DNA of 64,000 bases from SAR92 clade bacterium H231 (GCA_025153775.1 JAOALC010000004.1:310001-374000), one strand, 5' to 3'. Shown: positions 18,305-29,691, counted from the stretch's first letter. The notes: generated by a model from the sequence alone, not told the origin. Numbers and translations: made by a program.

Positions 18305-19786
18305 ATGAGCACCCAATATATACTCGCTATGGACCAGGGCACCACCTCATCCAGAGCCATCATATTTGATCAGCAATACGCCATAGTGGAGCAGGCCCAG
18401 CAGGAATTTGCCCAGCACTTCCCAGACTCCGGCTGGGTCGAGCACAGCCCTGCAGATATCTGGCAGACCAGCCTGGACACAGCGCGCCAGGCCCTGGCCA
18501 ATTCCGGTATCAGTGCAGACCAGATCGCCGCCCTAGGTATCACCAACCAGCGCGAAACCACATTGCTCTGGGACCGCCAAACAGGTGAACCAGTTTACAA
18601 TGCCATAGTCTAGCAAGACCGCCGCACCGCCGACTACTGCAGCAAACTCAAAGACCAGGGCCACGAAGCCAGTATCACTAGGAAAACAGGGCTGCTACTA
18701 GACCCCTATTTCTCGGCCACCAAAATCGCCTGGATACTAGACAATGTAGAGGGCGCCAGAGTCAGAGCCGAGGCCGGCGAACTGGCCTTCGGCACCATGG
18801 ACAGCTGGTTGCTGTGGAACCTGACCCAGGGCCGCAGCCACGCCACAGATGCTACCAATGCCTCCAGAACCATGATTTACAATATCCATAACGGCGACTG
18901 GGACAGCGAGCTGCTTGAGCTATTTAATATACCCAGATCACTGCTGCCCGAGGTAAAAGACTGCAACGCCAACTACGGCTCCACCAGCCTGCTAGGCAGC
19001 GATATTGCTATTCTGGGCATAGCCGGAGACCAGCATGCAGCCACATTGGGTCAGGCCTGCTTTGCCAAAGGTATGATGAAATCTACCTATGGCACCGGCT
19101 GCTTCGCCCTACTTAACACAGGCGACACCGCCGTAGCCTCCAGCAACCGCCTGCTGACCACCATCGCCTATCAACTGGATGGCAAAACCACCTATGCCCT
19201 CGAAGGCTCAATCTTTATCGCAGGTGCCGCGGTGCAATGGCTGCGCGACGGACTGGGCATAATCGACAGCGCCAAACAGTCCGGCCAACTTGCCGCCGAA
19301 GCCGACGACAGCCAACAGGTCTATATGATTCCCGCCTTTACCGGTCTGGGTGCGCCCTGGTGGGACGCCGATGCTCGCGGTGCATTAATCGGCCTGACCA
19401 GAGGCACAGGCCCAGCAGAAATCTCCCGCGCCGCACTAGAATCCGTGTGCTACCAAACCCTGGATCTATTAAAAGCCATGCAGGCAGACTGGAGCCAGAG
19501 CGAAGATACGGTGCTGCGGGTCGACGGCGGTATGGTCGCCAGCGACTGGACCATGCAGCGCCTCGCGGATATCCTCCAGGCTCAGGTAGACCGCCCAGTA
19601 ATTGCCGAAACCACCGCTCTGGGCGCCGCCTGGTTAGCAGGATCAGGAGCAGGGCTATGGCCAGACCAGGCTGGCTTTGCCCAAAGCTGGAAACTGGAGA
19701 AAAACTTTGCGCCTCAGATGGCAGTAGAAGAGAGAGATAGCAAAGTAGCAGGCTGGGATAAGGCGGTTAGGCGAGTGCTTAGCTAA
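18305..19786 (+). pseudogene. glpK: Glycerol kinase gene interrupted by an amber codon
   Basis: Full-length glycerol kinase frame (493 residues if read through) broken only by TAG at 18611-18613, codon 103. The following frame (QDRRTADYC...) continues without any other stop to 19786, so a single TGG to TAG change explains it: the family reads NAIVWQDRR here. That tryptophan corresponds to the glycerol-contacting Trp103 of E. coli GlpK. The rest looks intact: DQGTTSSRA near the N-terminus, [29 protein letters not shown] ribosome site AAGGAG precedes the ATG. Neither glpF nor glpD is adjacent. It is either a recent pseudogene, a sequencing error, or needs amber suppression; other genes here end normally at TAG. 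Confidence 0.9.
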
Positions 19787-19940
19787 TATTATCCTGCTCC
19801 CGACAGGCTGATTGGGATATGCCAGGATTTGGATTTGGTTGGAACTGTACATGGACCTATTTAAAGCCTGTCGCAATAATCGCCCCTAAGACTCTGCGAT
19901 CCCGCAGCCATTGGCGAGTGCACTAATCCAAACACACCAA

Positions 19941-21008
19941 TCAACCACTGCGCCGCAGTAAATACAAACCCAAGGTCACACAGAAAGCCACCGGCAACAG
20001 CACCGCCAGCACCGGAGGAAACCCAAACACAATACTAAAGGGCCCCAACATATCCTGGATAATCCTAAAACTGACCCCAACCACCACACCAATAAAAATA
20101 CGAAACCCCATAGTTGAATCGCGCAGTGGGCCAAACACAAAAGAAATACCAATCAGCACCAGACCAATAATCACCAGCGGCTGCAGCACCTTCGACCAGA
20201 ACGCCAGCTTGTATCGGGCATTATCAACGCTCTGCTGATCGAGAAAATTAATATACTGATACAGACTAGAGATCGACAGCGAGTCCGGGGGCAGAATATT
20301 TAGCGTCAGCACCTCCGGAGTTAGCTCCGAGTCCCAGCGCCTGGTGATCTGCTTATCCGTCTGGGTGCCATTGCCTACAAATCTGGTAATCGACACATTC
20401 TCCTCGACCCAGATATCTTCAGCGGCATTGTAGGTAGCCCTGGAAGAAAAACTTGCCTCCAGCAAACTGCGGTCATCATCAAACTGGAAGCGACTCACAC
20501 CAAACAGCACCCCGCCCGGGAATACCGCATTAAAATGCATAAACTCCCTGCCCTCGTGATTCCAGAGCCCAGAGGAAGAATCCAGTGCCGACTCTCCTTT
20601 GCGCAGATACTCCCGGCGACCCTCCGCAAGCTGGTCCAGGTAGGGCGAAAAGTACTCGCCAATCGCCGCCGCCAACAGCACAAACAGCAACACAGGCCTG
20701 ATCACAAAAAACACAATGCGCAGCAGAGACACCCCCGAGGCGCGCATTACAATCACCTCGCTGTTGGTGGCCAATATACCCAGACCAAACAGACAGCCAA
20801 TCAGCGACGCAAAAGGAATATATTCATAAATAGTAGAGGGCAGCTTGGTACCCACATAGATCAGCGCATCAGAAAAATGGTAATTATTTCTGGTGGCACC
20901 AGCTTCGTCGATAATGGCTGCAATTACATCCAGCCCCACCAGCACCAGCAGAGCCATAGCAATGGCAACTAATATATTGATGCCCACATGACGAGAGAGA
21001 CGACGCAT
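19941..21008 (-). CDS. lptG: LPS export permease LptG
   Basis: 355 residues. One of two membrane subunits of the LptB2FG transporter that extracts lipopolysaccharide from the inner membrane. Six membrane helices with a large periplasmic beta-jellyroll domain (about residues 120-260) between helices 3 and 4. The start overlaps the lptF stop (TGATG). lptF-lptG order is standard. Confidence 0.93.
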   Translation of the reverse strand: MRRLSRHVGINILVAIAMALLVLVGLDVIAAIIDEAGATRNNYHFSDALIYVGTKLPSTIYEYIPFASLIGCLFGLGILATNSEVIVMRASGVSLLRIVFFVIRPVLLFVLLAAAIGEYFSPYLDQLAEGRREYLRKGESALDSSSGLWNHEGREFMHFNAVFPGGVLFGVSRFQFDDDRSLLEASFSSRATYNAAEDIWVEENVSITRFVGNGTQTDKQITRRWDSELTPEVLTLNILPPDSLSISSLYQYINFLDQQSVDNARYKLAFWSKVLQPLVIIGLVLIGISFVFGPLRDSTMGFRIFIGVVVGVSFRIIQDMLGPFSIVFGFPPVLAVLLPVAFCVTLGLYLLRRSG

Positions 21009-22135
21009 CAGACCACCTCAGCATGGTTGTCTGAGCCGGCGGCCATTCGCCGCCCCCAGGCCGCTTTAATTTTGTCCCAACTGAGCAGCAGCGCCGCGAT
21101 CATCAGAAACAGCAGGTGCACCGGCATTAGAGTTACCCCTATGGGCACAGAGCCAGACTCCAGGGCACCGCGCAGACCATTGAGCATCACCAGATAGGCA
21201 AAATACAGCATCACCGCAGGCAGCACCTTGGCATAGCGTCCCTGACGGGGGCCAGTGCGACTCAGGGGCACAGCCAGCAGAGTCACAATCAGCACCATAA
21301 AGGGAATAGATAGCCGCCACTGCAGGGCGGCCTGATGCCTGATATCTGCCGAGCCTATTAACTCAGCCGTGGGCAGCGCATTAATTTCCAGATCTTCTAC
21401 AATGCCCGACGGCGGTTCCAAGCGCGAGCCATATTCAGCAAACTGAGTAATCTGATACTCCGGGCTGCCGGGAATACCCTCAACTCTATAACCTCTGTCC
21501 AGCACCAGGTAGCGATCACTGCCGTCTTCGGTTTTCTGCTGTCTGCCGCGCTCGGCAATCACCAGCACCAGTCTGCTATCAAAGGTCTCCGCAGAGCCCG
21601 CAGTTACCGCCAGAAACACATTTTCCAGCTCCTGCTGCTCGTTTACATTCTCTGCATAGGTCACGCCTTTATCGCCGCGCAGCCCATAAAACTTTTTCGG
21701 TGTAATTTTATCCAGCTCGGTCTTCTCTTCCTGAGCGGCAAAAATAGTTTCCGCCTTGGCCAGCCCAGAGGGGGAAACCGACAGACTCAACCAGCCCACC
21801 GCCAGCGCCAGCACCATAGCTACCATAGAGGTATAGCCCAGCAGCTGGGCCTCAGATACGCCGCAGGCCTTAAGCACAGACATTTCGTTTTCCACATACA
21901 GACGCCCAAAGGACAGCAGAACCGCCAGAAAAAACGCCAGGGGCAATGTCAGTTCAAGAAAGCCGGGAATACGGTAGCCAATCACCGCAAAGATAACCCC
22001 AGGCTCAAGATTGCCAGCCACCGCATTGGCCAGATACTTTACAAAGCGGCCACTGATTAACACCAGCAGCAGCACAATACAGACTGCAAAGGTCGCAGAT
22101 AAAAGCTCGCGGCACAGGTAGCGAAAAATAATCAA
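21008..22135 (-). CDS. lptF: LPS export permease LptF
   Basis: 375 residues, the other membrane subunit of LptB2FG. It has the MIIFRYLCRELLSATFAV first helix typical of LptF, six membrane helices and a periplasmic domain (about 125-265). Divergent from pepA with an 85-base shared promoter region, the usual gammaproteobacterial layout. Confidence 0.94.
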   Translation of the reverse strand: MIIFRYLCRELLSATFAVCIVLLLVLISGRFVKYLANAVAGNLEPGVIFAVIGYRIPGFLELTLPLAFFLAVLLSFGRLYVENEMSVLKACGVSEAQLLGYTSMVAMVLALAVGWLSLSVSPSGLAKAETIFAAQEEKTELDKITPKKFYGLRGDKGVTYAENVNEQQELENVFLAVTAGSAETFDSRLVLVIAERGRQQKTEDGSDRYLVLDRGYRVEGIPGSPEYQITQFAEYGSRLEPPSGIVEDLEINALPTAELIGSADIRHQAALQWRLSIPFMVLIVTLLAVPLSRTGPRQGRYAKVLPAVMLYFAYLVMLNGLRGALESGSVPIGVTLMPVHLLFLMIAALLLSWDKIKAAWGRRMAAGSDNHAEVV

Positions 22136-22220
22136 TGGTTTGCGCTTACAGCTATTGGGCGTAATGACACGGAATGGTATCCTTCGCGGGTTATTTTACT
22201 CATTCAAACTTGGAGCTAAC

Positions 22221-23690
22221 ATGGACTTTACTGCATCTTCCGCCAGCCTGTTAAATATTAAAGCGGATTCTCTCATTCTCGCGACCGGCCCACAACTGCA
22301 AAACAGCGCGGCTGATCTAGATAAATCTCTTGAGGGCGCAATATCCTCTCTTATTAAGGCGGGCGACTTCAGCGGCAAGTCCGGAGAGACATTAGTTATC
22401 CATATTCCAGGTGCCTCGGGCAAACGTATTATCCTGCTCGGTACTGAGGGCGCATCCACAGCGCAAAAACAAATTAATGTTATCAATGCCGGCGCCAACG
22501 CTCTACTTAAAACCGCCAGCATCAAAGCGGTTTGGGTGGGCGAAGGCCTCTCAGACGATGCCGAGTGGCAAGCCAGCATAGTGGCGCGCAGCGTACAGGC
22601 AGCTAGCTACAAATATGCTCCCCAGCCGAAAATGGTCAAAAAATCTAAGCCGGCCAAACTTAAGTCGCTAACCTACTGGGCCAACAGCAAAGCCGCTGCC
22701 AGTGCTGCCAAAAAGGGTCTGGGCTACGGCGCCTCAGTGGGCAATGGCATGAATGTCGCTCGCCAGTTGGGCAATCTGCCCGCCAATATTTGTACCCCGA
22801 CCTATCTGGCCAACCAGGCCAAAGCCCTTGCCAAAGGTCAGGCCAAGGTCACCACCAGCGTGCTCAGCGAAGCCGAGATGAAAAAACTCAAAATGGGCTC
22901 ACTGCTGTCGGTGTCAGCAGGCAGTGATCAGCCCGCCAAATTAATTGTTATCAAGTATCAGGGAGCCAAGGCCTCAATTAAGCCCACAGTGCTGGTGGGG
23001 AAAGCCGTGACCTTTGATACAGGCGGTATCAGCCTTAAGCCAGGCGGCGGCATGGACGAGATGAAATACGACATGTGCGGCGGTGCCTCGGTAATGGGTG
23101 TAATGAACGCCCTGATCGAAAACCAGCTGCCGGTCAATGTGGTGGGCATTATCCCAGCCACCGAAAATATGCCCAATGGCCAGGCCACCAAGCCCGGCGA
23201 TGTGGTAACCAGCATGTCCGGTCAGACCATTGAGATTCTCAATACAGATGCCGAGGGCCGACTGATTCTCTGTGATGCCCTCACCTATGCCGGTCGCTTC
23301 AAGCCAGACACAGTCATTGATATAGCCACACTCACCGGTGCTGTTATAGGTGCGCTGGGCAAGGTGACCGCAGGCCTATTGTCCAACGACGACCAGCTGG
23401 CCGAAGATCTGCTTGCCAGCGGCACCAAGAGTGGCGACCGCGCCTGGCGCATGCCCCTGTGGGAAGAGTACGACGAGCTGCTAAAGAGCAACTTTGCCGA
23501 TATGGCCAATATAGGTGGCCCCCAGGCCGGCACCATTACCGCCGCCTGCTTTCTGGCGCGCTTTGCCAAGAAATACAAATGGGCTCACCTAGATGTAGCT
23601 GGTACCGCCTGGGTCTCAGGCGCACAAAAAGGTGCCACAGGTCGTCCAGTCCCTATTTTGATGGAATATATTCGCAGCAAAGCGAAATAA
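22221..23690 (+). CDS. pepA: Leucyl aminopeptidase
   Basis: M17 cytosolic aminopeptidase, 489 residues from the chosen ATG (MDFTASSASLL), which has GGAG seven bases upstream; the frame extends 27 codons further with no good site. The signature NTDAEGRL (about residues 340-347) and metal-binding VGKAVTFDTGG...D block are intact. In E. coli PepA is also a DNA-binding protein. Next gene is holC, as in many relatives. Confidence 0.95.
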   Translation: MDFTASSASLLNIKADSLILATGPQLQNSAADLDKSLEGAISSLIKAGDFSGKSGETLVIHIPGASGKRIILLGTEGASTAQKQINVINAGANALLKTASIKAVWVGEGLSDDAEWQASIVARSVQAASYKYAPQPKMVKKSKPAKLKSLTYWANSKAAASAAKKGLGYGASVGNGMNVARQLGNLPANICTPTYLANQAKALAKGQAKVTTSVLSEAEMKKLKMGSLLSVSAGSDQPAKLIVIKYQGAKASIKPTVLVGKAVTFDTGGISLKPGGGMDEMKYDMCGGASVMGVMNALIENQLPVNVVGIIPATENMPNGQATKPGDVVTSMSGQTIEILNTDAEGRLILCDALTYAGRFKPDTVIDIATLTGAVIGALGKVTAGLLSNDDQLAEDLLASGTKSGDRAWRMPLWEEYDELLKSNFADMANIGGPQAGTITAACFLARFAKKYKWAHLDVAGTAWVSGAQKGATGRPVPILMEYIRSKAK

Positions 23691-23694
23691 CCCA

Positions 23695-24123
23695 GTGACC
23701 AGTGTTTCATTCTACAAATTGGCGGGCGACCAGCAGGTTGCCCTAGCCCTGACCTGCCAGTTAATTCAGAAATCTCTCAACATGAATAAGCAGGTGCTCT
23801 GCCTGGTGCCAGACAATGCCGTGGCCCAGCAGCTGGATGAAAAACTCTGGGGCTTTCAAGACACCGCCTTTGTGCCCCATGCCCTGGGGGTCGACAATGC
23901 CCCTGTGGCCATCAGTGCCGAAAAAGAGCCGGGCGACCATCACCAGATACTGATCAATCTGCAGCCAGATATTCCCAGCTGGTTTAGCCGTTTTGATCGC
24001 GTACTGGAAATTATTTATCCCCAGCCAGACTATGAACAGGCCAAGCGGGACAACTTTAAGTTTTACAAAGACCGGGGCTATGCCCTGAGCTTCCATGATT
24101 TAAGCGACAAAGAGATCAAGTGA
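23695..24123 (+). CDS. holC: DNA polymerase III chi subunit
   Basis: 142 residues, family length. Chi binds single-strand-binding protein and, through psi (HolD), the clamp loader. The N-terminal SFYKLAGDQQVALALTCQL and C-terminal YPQPDYEQAKRDNFKFYKDRGY blocks are typical. It starts at GTG four bases after the pepA stop. Its presumed partner HolD is encoded at 2.4-3.1 kb. Confidence 0.9.
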   Translation: MTSVSFYKLAGDQQVALALTCQLIQKSLNMNKQVLCLVPDNAVAQQLDEKLWGFQDTAFVPHALGVDNAPVAISAEKEPGDHHQILINLQPDIPSWFSRFDRVLEIIYPQPDYEQAKRDNFKFYKDRGYALSFHDLSDKEIK

Positions 24124-24536
24124 CCGGGCCCAGCAACAGCAACCAGGAAGGTACCAATAGCACAGGCACGGAAAACGACAGCTACGACAGCATGTTAGAC
24201 GAGCTCTACGACCTGCATAAAAAGCTGCTACAACAGGAATTGCAGTATTCTGATCCAAGCCAAGACCAGCAAACTCAACACAGCGACAATCTAGAAATTC
24301 CTATACTGACCCAGTCATTAAATCAAGAGATTGATCACGAACATGAGTCACGCAAAGTATTCGATGAAGCACAGCACCATCTCTTCGAACAGTCAGACGC
24401 AGAGCCAGCTATTGGCGAAGAGCAGATCAACGCCATAGTGAGCAAACTAATGGGCCGCCTAAAGCCCAGAGTCGAACAGCTGCTGCGAGAGAAAATTCGC
24501 GCCAAAGTAATCGAGCGATTTAACCAGCAGAGCTAG
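24120..24536 (+). CDS. Uncharacterised acidic protein between holC and valS
   Basis: 138 residues, not recognised. It starts at GTG overlapping the holC stop by four bases (GTGA), so it is probably translationally coupled. The first ~90 residues are polar, acidic and Gln/Ser-rich, likely disordered. The last ~40 (EQINAIVSKLMGRLKPRVEQL) look like an amphipathic helix pair and are likely the conserved part. No signal peptide or membrane helix. Confidence 0.65.
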   Translation: MTGPSNSNQEGTNSTGTENDSYDSMLDELYDLHKKLLQQELQYSDPSQDQQTQHSDNLEIPILTQSLNQEIDHEHESRKVFDEAQHHLFEQSDAEPAIGEEQINAIVSKLMGRLKPRVEQLLREKIRAKVIERFNQQS

Positions 24537-24628
24537 CGACAAAACCTGCCAACCTCTATAATCGGGCGCTATAAATTCGCAGTCCGTAACAGACCCTCAT
24601 AACAAAACGTTGAATCACTGAGCTCATA

Positions 24629-27517
24629 ATGGAAAAAACATTTGCCCCCCAGGATATAGAAACCAAATGGTATAAAACCTGGGAACAGCGCGGTTACTTT
24701 GCCCCAAAAGCCGGTAGCGACAAAGACCCCTATTCCATAGTGATTCCACCGCCCAATGTCACCGGCAGCCTACATATAGGCCATGCGCTGCAGCACGGCA
24801 TTATGGATGCTCTAACCCGCTACAACCGCATGAAAGGCAAAAACGCCCTCTGGCAAGTGGGCAGTGACCACGCCGGTATCGCCACGCAAATGGTGGTAGA
24901 GCGCAAACTGGCCGCCGAGGGCCAGCCCGGCCGCGAAGAACTAGGCCGAGAAAAATTTATTGAAAAAACCTGGGAGTGGAAAGAGGAATCCGGCGACACC
25001 ATTATGCGTCAGATGCGCCGCCTGGGTAACAGCGTCGACTGGGATACAGAACGATTCACCATGGACGATGGCTTCTACAAAGGTGTTCAGGAAGCCTTTA
25101 TCCGCCTGCATGCCGATGGCCTGATCTATCGCGGCAAACGCCTGGTTAACTGGGACCCCAAGCTACATACCGCCATCTCCGATCTGGAAGTGGAAAACCG
25201 CGATGTCAAAGGCAAGATGTACAACCTGCGCTACCCTCTGGCCGAAGGCGTAAAAACCCTAGACGGCAAAGACTATATAGTAGTAGCCACCACCAGACCT
25301 GAAACATTACTGGGCGACACAGGCGTAGCCGTCAATGCCGAAGACCCCAGATACGCCAATCTAATTGGCCAGCATGTGGTTTTACCCCTGGTAGGCAGGC
25401 TGATTCCCATAGTGGCAGACGACCACGCCAATATGGAAAAAGGCACCGGCTGCGTAAAAATCACCCCAGCTCACGACTTTAACGACTACGAAGTTGGCCA
25501 GCGCCACAGGTTGCCCATGGTCAATATACTCACCATGAACGCCGATATTCGCCACAGTGCCGAGTGCGTGAATAGCGACGGCAGCGACAACGAGCAAATG
25601 GACAACAGCCTGCCCGAGAAATACCAGGGCATGGAGCGCTTTGCCGCCCGCCGCGAAGTGGTGGCCGATATGGATGCCCTGGGCCTACTTGAAGGCATTG
25701 AAGAAAACGATATGACCATTCCCTACGGCGACCGTGGCGGCGTGGTTATCGAGCCCATGCTCACCAATCAATGGTATGTAGACGCCAAAAAACTGGCCGG
25801 CCCAGCCATTGAAGCCGTGGAAGATGGCCGCATAAAATTTGTCCCCCAGCAGTACGAAAATATGTACTTTAGCTGGATGCGCAATATTCAAGACTGGTGT
25901 ATCTCACGCCAACTATGGTGGGGCCACAGAATCCCCGCCTGGTACGATCAAACAGGTAAAGCCTATGTGGGCAGCAGCGAAGAGGATGTGCGCGCCAAAT
26001 ACAATCTGGGCGATATCGAACTGCACCAGGACGAAGATGTACTGGATACCTGGTTCTCCTCAGCCCTCTGGACCTTCGGCACATTAGGTTGGCCAGAAGA
26101 TACCGAACGCCTAAAAACCTTTCACCCCACCGATGTGCTGGTGACTGGTTTCGATATTATATTCTTCTGGGTGGCGCGCATGATTATGATGAGCATGCAC
26201 CTGATCAAAGACGAAAATGGCCAGGCAGAGGTACCGTTTAAAACGGTCTATGTCACCGGCCTAATTCGCGACGAGCAGGGCCAGAAAATGTCCAAGTCCA
26301 AAGGCAATGTACTGGACCCACTGGATATGATCGACGGCATTGATATCGAGCCCCTTCTGGAAAAACGCACCGGTAATATGATGCAACCCCAGCAGGCCGC
26401 CAAGATTGCCAGCCGCACCAGAAAGCAGTTCCCCGATGGCATAGAGCCTCACGGGGCAGATGCACTGCGCTTTACTCTCTGTGCACTGGCTTCCACAGGC
26501 CGCGATATTAACTGGGATATGAAGCGCCTGGAAGGCTACAGAAACTTCTGCAATAAAATCTGGAATGCCTCCCGCTATGTGCTGATGAATGCAACCGGAG
26601 AAGACGGCGATCAAGACTGCGGCCAGGATAATTCCGACAATTACAAACTGACGCTGGCCGATCGCTGGATTGTGTCGCGACTGCAGTCCGCCGAGAGCGA
26701 AGTAACCGCCGCCATCGACAGCTACAGATTCGATCTCGCCGCCCAGGCACTCTATGACTTTGTGTGGAATGAATACTGCGACTGGTACTTGGAACTGTCC
26801 AAGCCCGTGCTCTGGGACGAAAATGGCGACCCGGCCATTCAGAAAGGCACCAGACGCACATTGGTACGGGTACTGGAAGCCATACTGCGCCTAGCTCATC
26901 CTATGCTGCCCTTTATTACCGAAGAGATCTGGCAAAATATTGCGCCGCTTGCGGGCATCGAGCTCAACCCAGAAGGCGATACCATTATGCTGCAACCCTT
27001 CCCTGTGGCCGATCAATCCCAGATCGATGCCCAGGCCGATGCAGATATAGACTGGGTTAAAAACGTGATTGTCGGCGTGCGCAATGTGCGCGGCGAAATG
27101 AATATCAGCCCCGCCAAGGCCCTGCCTATTTATATGGCCCGCGGCGATGCCGAAGACAAACGCCGCCTAGAAGAAAACCGCCAGTTTCTTAGTAAGTTGG
27201 CCAGCCTGGAATCCATTACCTGGCTGGACGACCCAGCTCAGGCGCCGCTGTGCGCCACCGCCTTAGCCGGCGACCTAGAGATACTGGTACCCATGGCCGG
27301 CCTGATTGATGTGGATGCCGAACTGGCTCGCCTAGACCGCGAGATCGACAAGATCAGCATTGAAGTAAAAAAGCTTAGCGGCAAACTCAGCAATGCCAAG
27401 TTTGTCGACAATGCCCCCGCTGAAGTGGTGGCCAAAGAACGCCAAAAACTAGAGGAATTTGAAGGCTCAGTGTCTCAGCTCCAAGAGAAACGCAGCGCCA
27501 TAGCAGAAATGGCCTAG
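24629..27517 (+). CDS. valS: Valyl-tRNA synthetase
   Basis: Class I synthetase of 962 residues, full length. HIGH is at residues 49-52 and KMSKS at 553-557. The CP1 editing domain lies between (about 190-340), the anticodon-binding domain follows, and a C-terminal coiled coil (about 890-960, [19 protein letters not shown] region) is present, as expected for ValS. Preceded by holC and its small companion, the usual order. Confidence 0.97.
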   Translation: MEKTFAPQDIETKWYKTWEQRGYFAPKAGSDKDPYSIVIPPPNVTGSLHIGHALQHGIMDALTRYNRMKGKNALWQVGSDHAGIATQMVVERKLAAEGQPGREELGREKFIEKTWEWKEESGDTIMRQMRRLGNSVDWDTERFTMDDGFYKGVQEAFIRLHADGLIYRGKRLVNWDPKLHTAISDLEVENRDVKGKMYNLRYPLAEGVKTLDGKDYIVVATTRPETLLGDTGVAVNAEDPRYANLIGQHVVLPLVGRLIPIVADDHANMEKGTGCVKITPAHDFNDYEVGQRHRLPMVNILTMNADIRHSAECVNSDGSDNEQMDNSLPEKYQGMERFAARREVVADMDALGLLEGIEENDMTIPYGDRGGVVIEPMLTNQWYVDAKKLAGPAIEAVEDGRIKFVPQQYENMYFSWMRNIQDWCISRQLWWGHRIPAWYDQTGKAYVGSSEEDVRAKYNLGDIELHQDEDVLDTWFSSALWTFGTLGWPEDTERLKTFHPTDVLVTGFDIIFFWVARMIMMSMHLIKDENGQAEVPFKTVYVTGLIRDEQGQKMSKSKGNVLDPLDMIDGIDIEPLLEKRTGNMMQPQQAAKIASRTRKQFPDGIEPHGADALRFTLCALASTGRDINWDMKRLEGYRNFCNKIWNASRYVLMNATGEDGDQDCGQDNSDNYKLTLADRWIVSRLQSAESEVTAAIDSYRFDLAAQALYDFVWNEYCDWYLELSKPVLWDENGDPAIQKGTRRTLVRVLEAILRLAHPMLPFITEEIWQNIAPLAGIELNPEGDTIMLQPFPVADQSQIDAQADADIDWVKNVIVGVRNVRGEMNISPAKALPIYMARGDAEDKRRLEENRQFLSKLASLESITWLDDPAQAPLCATALAGDLEILVPMAGLIDVDAELARLDREIDKISIEVKKLSGKLSNAKFVDNAPAEVVAKERQKLEEFEGSVSQLQEKRSAIAEMA

Positions 27518-27531
27518 GGAAAGAGCAGACC

Positions 27532-29559
27532 ATGGCCCAAAACCTCAATCCTCAACAGCAGGCAGCGCTGCAATATATCGATGGCCCCTTATTAGTGTTG
27601 GCCGGTGCCGGTAGCGGTAAAACCAGCGTAATCACCAAAAAGATTGCCTATCTGGTCGAAGACTGTGGCATCCCGGCCCGCAATATAGCCGCGGTCACCT
27701 TCACCAACAAAGCCGCCCGGGAGATGAAAGCCCGAGTCTCCAGCTTGCTGGGCAAAGAAAACGGTAAAGGCCTCACAGTCTCCACCTTCCACAACCTTGG
27801 CCTGACCATTATCCGTACCGAGATCAAAGCCCTAGGCTTTCGCCCCGGCTTCTCCATACTCGACCAAGAAGACTGCCGCAAGCTGATTAAAGAACTGCTG
27901 GTGCGTCACACCGAGCTCGACGAAAAACTGATAGATACAGCCCAGAACACCATCTCCAACTGGAAGAACTCACTGCTGGAACCAGGCAGTGCCGTAAGCG
28001 CCGCCAACAGCACCGGCGAGCAAGGCATAGCCATGCTCTACGAGCGTTACCAGCGGGCACTCAAAGCCTACAACGCCGTCGACTTTGATGACCTGATTAT
28101 GACGCCAGTGCTGTTATTTAAGCAGCAACCAGAGATACTCGCCAAATGGCAACGCCGCATTCGCTACCTGCTTGTAGACGAATATCAGGACACCAACCTA
28201 GCCCAGTACGAACTGGTGAAAACACTGGTCAATGAAAAACAGGCCCTAACAGTAGTAGGCGACGATGACCAGTCTATCTATGCCTGGCGCGGCGCCAGGC
28301 CAGAAAACCTAATGCAGCTGCAGGAAGACTTCCCCAGCCTCAATATCATTAAACTAGAGCAAAACTATCGCTCCACCGGCCGCATCCTAAAAGCCGCCAA
28401 CACATTAATCGATAACAACCCCCACCTGATCAGCAAAGCCCTGTGGAGCGAACTGGGCCCAGGCGACCCACTGCGCTTTATCAGCAGCGACAACGAAGAG
28501 GGCGAATGCGAGCGGGTAGTGAATGAAATTATTGATATGCGCCTTAAACGCCGCTGTAAATACAGCGACTTTGCCGTGCTCTACCGGGGCAACTACCAGG
28601 CCAAATTAGTTGAGATTAAGCTGCAGGCGCAGAATATCCCCTACGAGATTACCGGCGGCCAGAGCTTTTACGCCAAAACCGAAATTAAAGATATCATGGC
28701 CTACCTGAGGTTAATTATTAACCCAGACGACGACAATGCCCTACTCAGAATTATCAATACCCCAAGACGCCAGATCGGCCCCACCACCCTAGAGAAGCTC
28801 GGCGAGTACGCCAACCAGCGCAGCCTCTCACTGTTCAGCGCCATCGACGAAGTGGGCCTAAGCGCCTCCATGCCCGCCAATAATCTAGAGCGGCTCAAAC
28901 GGTTTAAACACTGGATACAGAGCGTCAACCGCAATATCTACAGCGGCAACCCCATGTCCGCCATCAACGAAATGCTCGACGACGCCGACTACCTAAACTG
29001 GCTCCACCAAAATGCCAGCAACGACAATGTGGCCCAAAAGCGCTGGGAGAACGTGCAGTTTTTGCTCAGCCAGCTCAACAGCGTACTTAAAAATGATGAT
29101 TCCGAAAGCGAAGATGGCGACAGCAAAATTGAAAACGCCATCGCCAAGCTAATACTCCGCGACCTGCTCGACCGCGAAGAGGAAGAATCAGCCGACGACA
29201 AGGTGCAGCTACTCACCCTCCACGCCGCCAAAGGCCTAGAGTTTTTGCATGTATTTATGATCGGCATGGAAGAAGACATACTGCCCCACAAAAACAGCGT
29301 AGAGGGCGGCCAGATAGAAGAAGAGCGCCGCCTGGCCTATGTGGGCATCACCAGAGCCCAGCGCACCTTAACCATGACCAGCGCCCGCCAGCGCACCCAG
29401 TTTGGCGAAACCTCAAGCACCAGCCCCAGCCGCTTTGTAGACGAGCTGCCAGAAGATGACCTAGTTAGAATTGGTGGCGGCGATGCACAGATGAGTGCCG
29501 AAGAGAATCAGATAAAAGGCGAAGAATCGCTGGCGGCTTTGAAAGAGTTGTTTGGATAA
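27532..29559 (+). CDS. rep: ATP-dependent DNA helicase Rep
   Basis: Superfamily 1A 3'-5' helicase of 675 residues that helps forks pass protein roadblocks. Walker A AGAGSGKT is at residues 24-31; LLVDEYQDTN (motif II), DDDQSIYAWRGA (III) and VQLLTLHAAKGLEF and LAYVGITRAQ (V, VI) follow. Length and motif spelling fit Rep rather than UvrD. It follows valS by 14 bases. Confidence 0.9.
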   Translation: MAQNLNPQQQAALQYIDGPLLVLAGAGSGKTSVITKKIAYLVEDCGIPARNIAAVTFTNKAAREMKARVSSLLGKENGKGLTVSTFHNLGLTIIRTEIKALGFRPGFSILDQEDCRKLIKELLVRHTELDEKLIDTAQNTISNWKNSLLEPGSAVSAANSTGEQGIAMLYERYQRALKAYNAVDFDDLIMTPVLLFKQQPEILAKWQRRIRYLLVDEYQDTNLAQYELVKTLVNEKQALTVVGDDDQSIYAWRGARPENLMQLQEDFPSLNIIKLEQNYRSTGRILKAANTLIDNNPHLISKALWSELGPGDPLRFISSDNEEGECERVVNEIIDMRLKRRCKYSDFAVLYRGNYQAKLVEIKLQAQNIPYEITGGQSFYAKTEIKDIMAYLRLIINPDDDNALLRIINTPRRQIGPTTLEKLGEYANQRSLSLFSAIDEVGLSASMPANNLERLKRFKHWIQSVNRNIYSGNPMSAINEMLDDADYLNWLHQNASNDNVAQKRWENVQFLLSQLNSVLKNDDSESEDGDSKIENAIAKLILRDLLDREEEESADDKVQLLTLHAAKGLEFLHVFMIGMEEDILPHKNSVEGGQIEEERRLAYVGITRAQRTLTMTSARQRTQFGETSSTSPSRFVDELPEDDLVRIGGGDAQMSAEENQIKGEESLAALKELFG

Positions 29560-29568
29560 CAGCTTGCG

Positions 29569-29620
29569 TGACATTCTCGCGTAAGAGCGTCATACCAGCG
29601 CAGGCTGGAATCTTTTGGAG
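29569..29620. repeat. REP-like palindromic element
   Basis: Contains CTCGCGTAAGAGCGTCAT followed by a CCAGC/GCTGG hairpin (loop GCAG) and GAATCT. A related element sharing TTCTCGCGTA and a CCAGC...GCTGG palindrome lies at 55583-55636. Such elements are scattered in intergenic DNA of many proteobacteria. Confidence 0.5.
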
Positions 29621-29691
29621 CCCCCCTGCAAACCACATATACATTGTCTAAACTTAGGCTGATATTTCAAAAAACAGACTAAGGACAGCCC

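Noticed and set aside
18611-18613. TAG as a recoded sense codon
   Set aside because: Several neighbouring genes (valS, the 39.4 kb dehydrogenase, the gene at 24.1-24.5 kb) end at TAG, so amber is an ordinary stop here.
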